This document shows positions 36,589 through 46,000 of a stretch of 64,000 nucleotides of DNA, piece after piece. The stretch comes from Vibrio sinensis (GTDB lineage Bacteria > Pseudomonadota > Gammaproteobacteria > Enterobacterales > Vibrionaceae): the NCBI RefSeq assembly GCF_003605645.1, contig NZ_QVMU01000008.1:1-64000 (forward strand). Direction: 5' to 3'. The translations under genes were made by a program, and so were the position numbers. The notes under the pieces were generated by a model. That model was not told the DNA's origin. It saw only the letters and a program-made list of their open reading frames with translations, and searched no databases. Positions within the stretch are counted from its first letter, which is position 1, and each line of letters begins with the position of its first letter.

Positions 36589-38437
36589 ATTTCACTTCCT
36601 CCGTGTTACTCGCTTCTTCTTCGTCTAACTCCGAGGGCGGAGGCGACCAAAAGGCTGCCGCGATCATGCCCCACATCGCCATCATGTTATTAATGATCCA
36701 AAAAGTATTTAAAACTAGCCCACCAATGGAATAGCTTCCCCAGCTTTGTGTTGAGTGACCAACCCATGCGAAAATCAAGCTGAACAAACTCAATAAAAAC
36801 ACCACTAATTGAGGTATCACCAACCCGATAAATCGACCAGTCTGCCGCTCTTTTGGTGTGGTTGGAAAACTAATTTTTCGTCCTCGCAGCACTGTCCAGA
36901 GCGCGCGAAAGTTAACAGGAAAAAAGGAGAGGAAGTTGGTTTTCCCTTTATATCCAGCAACGCCCCATGTTCCAATCATCATGGCAATTTCAGCAGTCAA
37001 TACATAAGGTAAAAAATGCAGATAGAAAGTGACATCATATGCCGTGACAGGCGCAATTGACGTTAAGAAATAGATAATAGGGCACGCTAGAAAAATAATG
37101 TTCCAAATTGCCGAAAGGTTTGACCAAAAACTAGCCCCATACATCAATTTCTGTTTGAAACTTAATCCTTTACGCAATATCGGGTTATCATTCATAAAAA
37201 TATCAATTGACCCCCCTGAATATTTAAAGCGCTGCACTGTCCATGTTTGTAAATCTTGAGGAGAAAGCATTTTACTTTCAACATTGGGGTGCATGACAGA
37301 ACGCCATCCACGTTCTTGATCGGAATGCAAAACAATTGACGTATATAAATCTTCCGATACATGGAATTTATACGGGGTAAATTCCGTATCGAATAAAATC
37401 TCATTACGCAGGTTTTCAGAGACGCTATCATCGACCTTGTGTTCTTTGGTCAATAATCGTATCTGTTTTTCGACTTCCTCTTGCTCTTGGGTAATTTGTT
37501 CAACATACGCTCTAAGGGCCGCTTCCATCACTGCTTCTCGTCGGTGGATTGAACCAGCACCACAACAAAATGATGCATTAGCCCAGTTACGACGACGCTG
37601 AATCACGTCATAAAACATTTGAGGATCATTGACGAACGGATCTTCTCCTAATGTAACAGGCCCATAAAACCGCTCGATACCTCGACCTATAGGTGCTGAC
37701 CACTTGCCCAATCTACGTGATAAATATTGAGGTAAGCGCTCACCCTCAGGTAAGTCAAAGAACCACTGTGGTGTTTGAACCCAAGCGACTTTGGGATCAC
37801 GGAAGTAACCTAAGGTATTTTCCAAAATAGATGGGAAAGGCCGCGTGTCAGCATCACAAATAACAACAAAATCGCCACTGGTCTGCTCCATGGCGTTACG
37901 CAAGTTGCCAGCTTTGAAACCGATATTTCCATCACGTGTGATGTAACCAATACCCATTTCATCAGCCATAGCTTTCATTTCTGGACGATTACCGTCATCT
38001 AGAATATAGATATTGATATCAATGGCATGTGGATATCGAATGTTCTTAGCATCAAGGATGCTCAGCTTTACTAATTCAGGTTCTTCATCATAACTAGGAA
38101 AAAACACATCAACCCGAAGCTGCCTATCTTCCGTTGTCTCTTCTACACATTCGGCCAATTTATAAGGCGCTGGACGTTTAGGCTCATCTTTTACTTTCCA
38201 TAAATTGACAGTAAAAAGTATCGAACCGATAAATGCACAGGATTCAGCAAATGCTAATGGTAGAGAAAACCACAAGGCATCATAATTTAACGCAAAGCTC
38301 CATCGCCACCACAAATACCATAATCCTAATGTCAAATTGCATGTCGCAAGATACTGATAAAGCAGCTCTCTTGGAATGCTATGAGGTACAGGTTCTGGTG
38401 GGACTCGATGTTCAAAATTCTTAAAATAATGATCCAT
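36578..38437 (-). CDS. Cellulose-synthase-like membrane glycosyltransferase
   Basis: A 619-residue processive-type GT2. Two N-terminal helices (about 28-90) precede a cytoplasmic GT-A domain with DDGNRP (near 147), the metal-binding DADTRP (near 194), the acidic SEDLYTS and QRFKYSGG (near 400) in place of the canonical QxxRW. Four or five C-terminal helices follow. No PilZ domain is present. It is expected to polymerise and extrude a beta-linked glycan; the exact sugar cannot be told. Confidence 0.88.
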   Translation of the reverse strand: MDHYFKNFEHRVPPEPVPHSIPRELLYQYLATCNLTLGLWYLWWRWSFALNYDALWFSLPLAFAESCAFIGSILFTVNLWKVKDEPKRPAPYKLAECVEETTEDRQLRVDVFFPSYDEEPELVKLSILDAKNIRYPHAIDINIYILDDGNRPEMKAMADEMGIGYITRDGNIGFKAGNLRNAMEQTSGDFVVICDADTRPFPSILENTLGYFRDPKVAWVQTPQWFFDLPEGERLPQYLSRRLGKWSAPIGRGIERFYGPVTLGEDPFVNDPQMFYDVIQRRRNWANASFCCGAGSIHRREAVMEAALRAYVEQITQEQEEVEKQIRLLTKEHKVDDSVSENLRNEILFDTEFTPYKFHVSEDLYTSIVLHSDQERGWRSVMHPNVESKMLSPQDLQTWTVQRFKYSGGSIDIFMNDNPILRKGLSFKQKLMYGASFWSNLSAIWNIIFLACPIIYFLTSIAPVTAYDVTFYLHFLPYVLTAEIAMMIGTWGVAGYKGKTNFLSFFPVNFRALWTVLRGRKISFPTTPKERQTGRFIGLVIPQLVVFLLSLFSLIFAWVGHSTQSWGSYSIGGLVLNTFWIINNMMAMWGMIAAAFWSPPPSELDEEEASNTEEVKYGV

Positions 38438-38533
38438 CCTAGTATTCTCCCTCTTTGGCTAAGCCTCGACTCACCCTATCGACTGACTGTATTTATTTGG
38501 AGACATGCCGTTTTTTAACCGGCTTAGAAAGAC

Positions 38534-38995
38534 TTATGACGGATCTAATTGCTTAACCATCAAATAAGTATTTTTGTCATCCATCGTGCTGAGTTCTACC
38601 CTATCCATCAAACTGGATACGATAACGAAACCTCGCCCTGATGTTGTCCATGTTTCATCATCACTTGGATCTGGCTCAATAAACTCATTAGCAAGCGCCT
38701 GTTTAAACTGCTGTGGTGTCATCACACTACCTTGATCCGTAATTCGGACATGTAGCTGTTGTTTTTGTTCATCCAAATCACATGACAACTCGATTGGTAG
38801 TCCCTCTTGTGAGTCATAGGCATGAATAAAGGCATTATTGACCATTTCAACAACGCACAATTCAACTTGCTGTGAGATCTCATCAGTCAAACCAAGCTTT
38901 CGCCAGTAATCGGAAATATCATCAGATGCCAAGCGTGACGCATCTAGAGAACTCAAATACACATGGTTGAACGTCGAGGTTTCTAGTTGTTTCAT
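38534..38995 (-). CDS. RsbW-like anti-sigma/serine kinase ATPase
   Basis: A 153-residue GHKL ATPase-like protein: N-box EMVNNAFIHAY (Glu50, Asn54), ITDQGSVM, and the late GRGFVIVSSLMD. This is the HATPase_c_2 group of RsbW kinases. Such proteins phosphorylate a STAS partner or bind a sigma factor. Here no sigma factor is adjacent; the likely partner is the STAS protein two genes upstream. Confidence 0.85.
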   Translation of the reverse strand: MKQLETSTFNHVYLSSLDASRLASDDISDYWRKLGLTDEISQQVELCVVEMVNNAFIHAYDSQEGLPIELSCDLDEQKQQLHVRITDQGSVMTPQQFKQALANEFIEPDPSDDETWTTSGRGFVIVSSLMDRVELSTMDDKNTYLMVKQLDPS

Positions 38996-39014
38996 GTTCT
39001 GACCCTTAATCGTC

Positions 39015-40139
39015 TTACATACCTTTAAGCATATCCGTTACGCGGTTATGAATAGGATGGGTACGTAAATGGCTCCAACTTAAATCATTGTTGGTGTTTC
39101 CATCATGGCCAATACAGTAATTTCCGAAAATTGTTTGGCCATTCACGTGAGTTCCAGCATGTACATGAATATAATCAAAAATCAGCGATTCCTGTACACT
39201 ACTCTGGGCATCTATGACGCAGTTAGCACCTATTAAAGCCGGCCCAGTAATTGTCGCTCCATCCTCAATTTTACAGCCACTACCAATCACAACTGGGGGT
39301 TGGACATGGCACTTTTCTAGATCCACCACGGTATTGATGCCAAGCCAAACTCCGGCTTTGATCTGAGTGCCAGGCACTCTGTATCCCGGTACTTTTCCAT
39401 CCAAAATATCTCGAGTAACTCCCCAAATATCCGTGATATTACCGACATCTAGCCATTGGAAGTTCATATCAACCGCATAAAATGGGACATGTTGTTCCAC
39501 CAGTGTCGGGAAAAGATCGCTACCAATATCGTATTCCATTCCCCGAGGGATATAATCAAAAATAGCAGGCTCGAAAATATAAATACCCGCATTAATTTGT
39601 GTCGAAAGAGCTTCCTCTTTAGCGGGTTTTTCCTGAAAGCTGGTTACCTGTCCGATGTTATTAGTGACAACGACACCGTACTTTTCTACTTCGTCCAACA
39701 TAACCTGCTTTGTGATTATTGTGGCAATTCCACCGTTTTTCTTATGCTGACGAACAGCCTCTGTTAAATCCAAATCAACCCAAGCATCACCACAAACCAC
39801 GACGAATGTTTCATCAAAAAAACCTGAAAATTCCTGGATTTTTTTCATACCACCCGCAGAACCAAGCGCTTTACTAACGTATTGTCCATCTCGCATCTCC
39901 CCCTCATAGGAGTAAGAAAGCTGCACGTCAAAATGGTGTCCATCACCAAAATAGCCCTCAATAACTTCGGCAAGATGACTAGTATTAATTACTATCTTGC
40001 TAATATTGTGTTGAGCAAACAATTCAATCATCGATTCCATCACCGGTTTACCAAGAATCGGAATCATAGGTTTAGGAATAGACTGAGTGATCGGTCTTAC
40101 GCGTGTACCTTTTCCTGCGGCGAGTATCATTCCTTTCAT
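39015..40139 (-). CDS. Sugar-1-phosphate nucleotidyltransferase with left-handed beta-helix tail
   Basis: A 374-residue enzyme: GMILAAGKGTRVRPIT is the nucleotide-binding signature, VVCGDAWVDLDL the metal site, and residues about 265-345 show hexapeptide repeats (VVIGSGCKIEDGATI). Related to GDP-mannose or glucose-1-phosphate nucleotidyltransferases. Probably supplies the activated sugar for the synthase in the same gene series. It sits between the STAS and RsbW-like genes. Confidence 0.87.
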   Translation of the reverse strand: MKGMILAAGKGTRVRPITQSIPKPMIPILGKPVMESMIELFAQHNISKIVINTSHLAEVIEGYFGDGHHFDVQLSYSYEGEMRDGQYVSKALGSAGGMKKIQEFSGFFDETFVVVCGDAWVDLDLTEAVRQHKKNGGIATIITKQVMLDEVEKYGVVVTNNIGQVTSFQEKPAKEEALSTQINAGIYIFEPAIFDYIPRGMEYDIGSDLFPTLVEQHVPFYAVDMNFQWLDVGNITDIWGVTRDILDGKVPGYRVPGTQIKAGVWLGINTVVDLEKCHVQPPVVIGSGCKIEDGATITGPALIGANCVIDAQSSVQESLIFDYIHVHAGTHVNGQTIFGNYCIGHDGNTNNDLSWSHLRTHPIHNRVTDMLKGM

Positions 40140-40147
40140 AACGTCAC

Positions 40148-40480
40148 CTAAACCGCTGTTTCTAAAGCTGCATCGACACTATCAAACGTTTTGATTAATC
40201 GATCCATGCGCGTTAATTTAAATAGACTCAATACTGGTGACTGTGCGTTCGCTACTGCAATATTTTTGTCTTTCAGTAATTTATAGATCGCCATCAAAGC
40301 ACCTAAACCACTGCTATCCATAAACTTCACATTTTGTATATCAAGCACAATGTAGTCACCTAACTCTTGCTGAATTGCTTCAACATGATTACGAAATGCT
40401 GGCGCTAATTTAGCATCAAAGCGTTCTTCATTTATTTGAAGAATTGTGCTGTTGCCCTGTTTACTAATCTCATATCGCAT
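40148..40480 (-). CDS. STAS-domain anti-sigma antagonist
   Basis: A 110-residue RsbV/SpoIIAA-like STAS domain. The phosphorylatable serine is Ser56 or Ser57 in FMDSSGLGALM. It overlaps the 3' end of the phosphatase gene by 49 bp, an unusually long overlap that leaves translation coupled. It is expected to be phosphorylated by the RsbW-like kinase and dephosphorylated by the PP2C regulator. Confidence 0.88.
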   Translation of the reverse strand: MRYEISKQGNSTILQINEERFDAKLAPAFRNHVEAIQQELGDYIVLDIQNVKFMDSSGLGALMAIYKLLKDKNIAVANAQSPVLSLFKLTRMDRLIKTFDSVDAALETAV

Positions 40481-41685
40481 TTTTCTGCTCCTTCAATCGG
40501 ACCTTTCCATTCTGCTGCTAACACACTTACGTCATCGTCAAAACTCTCAGAGTTTTGCCAATCCTTGACCGCTTTTACAACGAGTTCCGTTTGTTGATGC
40601 ATAGGGTAATCGTTGAGATTTTCGATCGTGTTACACAAAGCAGCTTCGCTAAACTGCTGTGCATTATTTTCCGCTTCGGTCAAACCATCTGAATAAAACC
40701 AAACCTTGTCACCCGGCTCTAACTGAACAATCGATGACTGATATTCAACATCATCAAACGCCCCAACAACAAAATTATCGTGCCCGATCAATTCTGCCGC
40801 TCCTTGCTTGCTGTGGTACCAAACTAAAGGCGGATGCCCGGCACAACAAAATGACATTAGGCCTGTTTGGGTATTGAGTACGGCATAAATCATGGTGAAA
40901 TACAGCATGTTATCTGAGCCGCTTTGATAATTTTTATTTAAACTTTCAACGACTTCTTCTGGTGAGCAAATTTCCATTTCACCAGCATTGTCACGTTGAA
41001 CAATCGAATTCGGCGCATTACCGACCATCAAACTCTGTTGAACAGAGAATGACATCAAAGCTGACGATACTCCGTGCCCGGCAACATCAAACAAATAAAA
41101 AGCAATATGGTTTGAATCTAACTGCATATATCCCAGCATATCACCACCAATTTGAGCACTAGGTATAGAGACATAACTTAGCTCAACACGTGGTAATGAA
41201 TGTACTTTTGGCAGAATATGGCGAATCAGATCGCCAGCTGAATCTAAATCACGCTTAATCGTTTCATACGCTTCATCCAAACGATCATTTTTTTCTGTTA
41301 ATTCGTTATGAAGACCGAGCGTTCTAAAGCCAGCTCGAATTCTGGCATCCAATTCATCAACAGCCGTTTTTTTATCGACAAAATCATCCGCACCGGCATC
41401 AATACCATTGATGATAGACTCTTGGTCATTTTTAGAAGAAAGGAGAACAAAAAAGATATAACGATGGTAATCGCATGATTTTAACGTACGACAAAGCTCG
41501 ATACCGCTCATACCCGGCATCATCCAATCACTTAGCACGAACTGAATATCTTGGCTTTCAGCAAGTATCTCTAATGCTGCTTGGCCACCATTAGCTGTGA
41601 TAACTTGATAGCCACGTTTTTCTAGCACAGAACGCATGAATAACAGCACAGTACGGCTGTCATCTACTAATAAAATTTTTTTCAT
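40432..41685 (-). CDS. Response regulator with PP2C (SpoIIE-type) phosphatase
   Basis: A 417-residue protein: receiver domain (1-120, Asp53 in LSDWMMPGMSG), a helical linker (130-160) and a PP2C-like domain with IPSAQIGGDMLGYM, YLFDVAGHGVSSALMS and WFYSDGLTEAEN, the metal-binding acidic residues. A kinase would phosphorylate the receiver to switch phosphatase activity toward the STAS protein. First gene of the minus-strand series. It resembles SypE/HsbR arrangements, but with the kinase domain on a separate protein. Confidence 0.9.
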   Translation of the reverse strand: MKKILLVDDSRTVLLFMRSVLEKRGYQVITANGGQAALEILAESQDIQFVLSDWMMPGMSGIELCRTLKSCDYHRYIFFVLLSSKNDQESIINGIDAGADDFVDKKTAVDELDARIRAGFRTLGLHNELTEKNDRLDEAYETIKRDLDSAGDLIRHILPKVHSLPRVELSYVSIPSAQIGGDMLGYMQLDSNHIAFYLFDVAGHGVSSALMSFSVQQSLMVGNAPNSIVQRDNAGEMEICSPEEVVESLNKNYQSGSDNMLYFTMIYAVLNTQTGLMSFCCAGHPPLVWYHSKQGAAELIGHDNFVVGAFDDVEYQSSIVQLEPGDKVWFYSDGLTEAENNAQQFSEAALCNTIENLNDYPMHQQTELVVKAVKDWQNSESFDDDVSVLAAEWKGPIEGAEKCDMRLVNRATAQFFK

Positions 41686-41862
41686 CCCTAGCCCGTCATA
41701 AATTTTTTATAATGCTGACGTTTGACATGAGTCTGCATATTTCTTCACCCATTAAGGGGCTTTACTTCGCAAGCTCTACTGATTTAGGTTAGACTTTAAT
41801 CATCGCTTTGCAAATTGTTTCCTATAATTTTCCTAACCTTATGTGAATTTTGTTATCTAAGT

Positions 41863-42888
41863 ATGATTAAAAATCGCCCAGCAATGTATTTCTTGTTCCA
41901 ACTCCTCATATGGCTTTTCATTTGGAGTAAGATAGTTGTCCAAGTAACTTACGCTGATGAATATCTGTCCAACACTAGTCCACTGGCGACCAACCCAAGT
42001 TCTCATGTACTAACCGAGCAACATCTATCAGATCAAACAACGTCAACAGCCAATGAAAACGATGAGTTGGATTTAATATGGAATGGGGTTAGCTCCTCTT
42101 TTGTCTTTCCATACCAAGAATGGAAAAACAAACATTTTCTTGATGGGCTTAGTGGAAATATCGGATATCACCAACCTTTAACGCAAACCGAAGCTGCTAG
42201 TTTACCGCCAGGGAGTACCCAAGGCCCAAGTACCCATAATGTCACTTCAACTCTCTCTCTCAAATATACAGTCGCGGGTAACTGGTTTGTTTCAGGGACG
42301 GTTTATTACTATTGGGACAAAGAGCAGCAGCAAGATTGGAACCCTGATTTCACCTACGTTTTCGGATACAGTGATTGGCGTCCTTATACATTAAGCTTGG
42401 TGTACGCTAATTATGGAGGAAATCGGTTTAATCCATCAGAGCAACAAAAGATCACAGAATTTAACCAAGGCACTTGGTCTTTAGGCTGGAAGTTTCCAAT
42501 CGTTGACCCCGTAAATCGCTGGCTAACATTCACTGATGATGGTGCTATCGGGTGCCAGTTTAACTACAACTATACGCCCGAGTATTTCAACCTTGCTTCC
42601 ACCACTTATGAAAATCACCATCAGACAGTCAGCCTTGGATGTAAATACTCTATTGTGGGTAACTGGTATGTTAACGGCACAGCTTTTTACTATTTTGACA
42701 AAGCCCAACAACAGCCTTGGAACCCTGACTTCACCTACGGTTTTGGTTATTTTGACTGGCGCCCAGGCACGATAACTTTGCAATATAACAATTATTCTGG
42801 GAATCGCTGGAATTCATCCACCCGAGGGGAGGATACAGGTCGATTCAAAGATGGGGCCATCACCCTCGCCTATAGCTTTGCTTTTTAA
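41863..42888 (+). CDS. Outer-membrane beta-barrel candidate with internal duplication
   Basis: About 341 residues from the ATG at 41863 (an upstream TTG frame and an ATG at 41884 are alternatives). A signal peptide runs through YFLFQLLIWLFIW to about VTYAD. The mature part alternates aromatic beta strands and ends in TLAYSFAF, a typical C-terminal phenylalanine signal. Two segments (about residues 136-193 and 262-320) are near copies, sharing GNW(F/Y)V, QQQ, WNPDFTY and DWRP. It may be the polysaccharide exit pore. No family was recognised. Confidence 0.7.
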   Translation: MIKNRPAMYFLFQLLIWLFIWSKIVVQVTYADEYLSNTSPLATNPSSHVLTEQHLSDQTTSTANENDELDLIWNGVSSSFVFPYQEWKNKHFLDGLSGNIGYHQPLTQTEAASLPPGSTQGPSTHNVTSTLSLKYTVAGNWFVSGTVYYYWDKEQQQDWNPDFTYVFGYSDWRPYTLSLVYANYGGNRFNPSEQQKITEFNQGTWSLGWKFPIVDPVNRWLTFTDDGAIGCQFNYNYTPEYFNLASTTYENHHQTVSLGCKYSIVGNWYVNGTAFYYFDKAQQQPWNPDFTYGFGYFDWRPGTITLQYNNYSGNRWNSSTRGEDTGRFKDGAITLAYSFAF

Positions 42889-42944
42889 ACACTTTTCATC
42901 ATGAGAACCAATTTAAGATAACTAGTCTAAACTTAGGAATAAAG

Positions 42945-42974
42945 TTGGTATGCATCTTGATTAATAACTATAAA
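42945..42974 (+). promoter_or_regulatory. Candidate sigma-70 promoter of the RTX gene
   Basis: TTGGTA at 42945-42950, an 18-base spacer and TATAAA at 42969-42974 lie 32 bp before the RTX start codon. Confidence 0.5.
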
Positions 42975-43006
42975 GACGCAACAGTGCTAGGTTGAGGAGA
43001 GCTTAA

Positions 43007-46000
43007 ATGGAAGGGACTAAATTCGATGATGTTATAATCGGGACATCCGATAAAGATAACGTAAATAGTGGCGCGGGAAATGATGATATACAGTCACTCG
43101 CCGGAGATGATTTTATCACTGCTGGGGAAGGGAGTGACACGATCAGCGCAGGAGATGGTGATGATACTGTATTAGGAGACGTTGAATACGAAGTTCACAC
43201 AGGCTCAGAACCACCGACCAATAGTAATGAGAATAACGAGAATAACGACGATAGTTGGGGTAATGCTCAAACTGTTTATCAATATCAAAACAGCACCCCG
43301 ACGGAGCAAATCTCACATTCGGTTAAGTTGGATAGCTACGCCGTAAACCAATTAATTCAAACGACTACCAGTGCCAGTGGATTAGCAAGCCACCAAACGG
43401 TGACCATCCAAATTAAAGATGAAAATAATAATATCGTTCTCACCAAAACCATTCAGACCGATGAAAATGGTGAGTTCAGCCTAGACCTTGATATCCCAAC
43501 GTCAAACTCCACTACCGACTCCCCACTTGCATTTTCTTTTGTAGACGAATCTAACGTGCCAATCACAACAGCCACTGACATCACTATTGATATACGAAAT
43601 ATCTTTGACGATACGATTGAAGGTGGTGCTGGCGATGACATTTTAAAAGGCCAACAAGGTAATGACACCATTTATGGTGGAAGCGGTAACGACTTTCTCG
43701 ATGGAGATATTAATAACGACACCTTATACGGTGGCGTAGGCGATGATGTTCTCGTTGGGGGAAACGGAGACGATATTCTACACGGTGATGAGGGTAACGA
43801 TACCCTACTCGGTTCCGATGGTGACGATGTTATTCATGGTGGAGATGGTGACGATCTGCTCATGGGGGAAATTGGCGATGATCTAATCTATGGTGGCGAG
43901 GGTAACGACACTTTAATTGGAGACGATGGGCAAGATACCCTCCACGGCGGTGACGGCCACGACAAACTATTTGGTGGCAAAAGCAATGACTATATTTATG
44001 GCGATGCTAGTAATGATGAAATTCATGGTGATGAGGGTGACGATAACCTATCCGGTGGTGATGGCGAAGACTTCATCCTTGGAGGCATTGGTCATGACGT
44101 GATCACTGGAGGCAAAGATAACGATCTTCTGCTTGGTGGTGATGGCGATGATTCACTAGAGGGTAATACTGGTGATGATACTCTCGTTGGCGAACTCGGT
44201 GATGATACCCTTTATGGCGGAGATGGTAATGATACGCTTTATGGGGATAGTGGTGAAGATATTCTCTTCGGTGGATTAGGTCACGATCAGCTATTTGGTG
44301 GTAAGGGCAACGATACTTTCGACGCGGGTGATGGCGATGATGTGATTCATGCTAATGAAGGAGAAGACACCATAGCGACAGGTCTAGGTAATGACCAAGT
44401 ATTTGCCGGTGATGGTAATGATGTTATTACGACTGGTGCCGGCGATGATACCGTTTTTGGTGAATCCGGTAACAACCAAATTGATACGGGTACAGGCGAT
44501 GATCTTGTCTACGCTGACTCTGGGAATAATGTCATCACAACAGGTACAGGTAGTGATACCGTTTACGTCGGAGATGGTAAAAACACGATTCAATCCGGAG
44601 ATGGTGATGACCTATTATATAGCGGAAATGGCGATGATCTCATCGAATCAGGCAGTGGTAATGACACTATCTTCGCCGGAGATGGGGATAATCAAATAAC
44701 GTCCGGAACTGGAAATGATACGGTTTATTCTGGTTCAGGCCAAGATCATGTATACCTTGGCTCTGGGGACGATAAAACCTATACCGGGGGTAACAATGAT
44801 GCCATTTTTGCAGGTGACGGCGATGACAAAATATACGCAGGCAGTGGAAATGATGAGGTTCACGGTGAACAAGGTAACAATCAACTCTTCGGCGAGGCGG
44901 GCGATGATTCGTTAAACGCAGGTCTCAATGCTAGTCAATTATTTGGTGGTAGTGGTAACGATACCTTGCTTGGTTCGAATGAAAATGACCATCTGTATGG
45001 TGGCGCAGACCAAGATACGATTACAGCAGGCTTTGGAGATGATCTTTTAGAGGGCAACGCCGGCAATGATAATCTTTTCTCTGGTGAGGGTCATGATATT
45101 GCCTCAGGTGGTGATGGTAACGACTCCATTTCAGGAGGTTTAGGCAATGATACATTAATGGGTGATGCCGGCAATGACTCCTTGTTTGGTGATGAGGGGG
45201 ATGATCTACTAATTGGTGGTAGTGGTCACGATCACTTAGATGGGGGAAGTGGCTACAGCGAAATTTATGGCGAAAGTGGCGATGACATCATCATTAGTGC
45301 TGACGAAGCCGACTACCTATCTGGTGGTGATGGCAATGATACGATCACCTCAGGAGCCGGCAATGACACTGTATTTGCTGGTTCTGGTACCGATGTAGTA
45401 CAAACTGGCGAGGGCAACGATACCGTTTACGGGCAATCAGGCAGCAATACCATTCAGACCAGCATTGGAGATGATATTGTCTACGGTGGCATCAATAATG
45501 ACAATATCACGCTTGGGGATGGAAATGACCAAGCATTCTCCGGAGATGGGGACGATATCATCGATGCTGGTACCGGTGATGACCACATAGATGCGGGGGC
45601 TGGCGCCGACCTTATTTATGGTGGTGAGGGTAACGATGCTCTTTTTGGTGGCGATGGGAATGATGAAATCATTGGGGGTACGGGTTACGACTTCATTGCC
45701 GGTGGTGCTGGTGACGACCTAATTGAGGATGATGGTCAAGATACCATTCTCGGCGAACAAGGTAATGATACTCTCATAGCCGCAGCAACCGGTAGTCACC
45801 AAATATACGGTGGTGAGGGTGATGATACCCTGATCGGTAGTGAGCAGGCTGACACCCTTTATGGCGGCTCTGATGATGACACCATTAATGCAGGTGCCGG
45901 CGACGATAAACTATTTGCTGGTGATGGTAAAGATACCATTAATGCCGGTTCTGGTAACGACACTGTTTATGGCGAAGCAGGAACCAATACCATAAACCTC

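Noticed and set aside
36578..38437. Cellulose synthase BcsA
   Set aside because: No PilZ domain, altered QxxRW and no bcsB, bcsC or bcsZ nearby; the enzyme is only cellulose-synthase-like.
41721..41750. TTGACA as a promoter for the beta-barrel gene
   Set aside because: A good -35 is present at 41722-41727 but no acceptable -10 at 16-18 bases was found.
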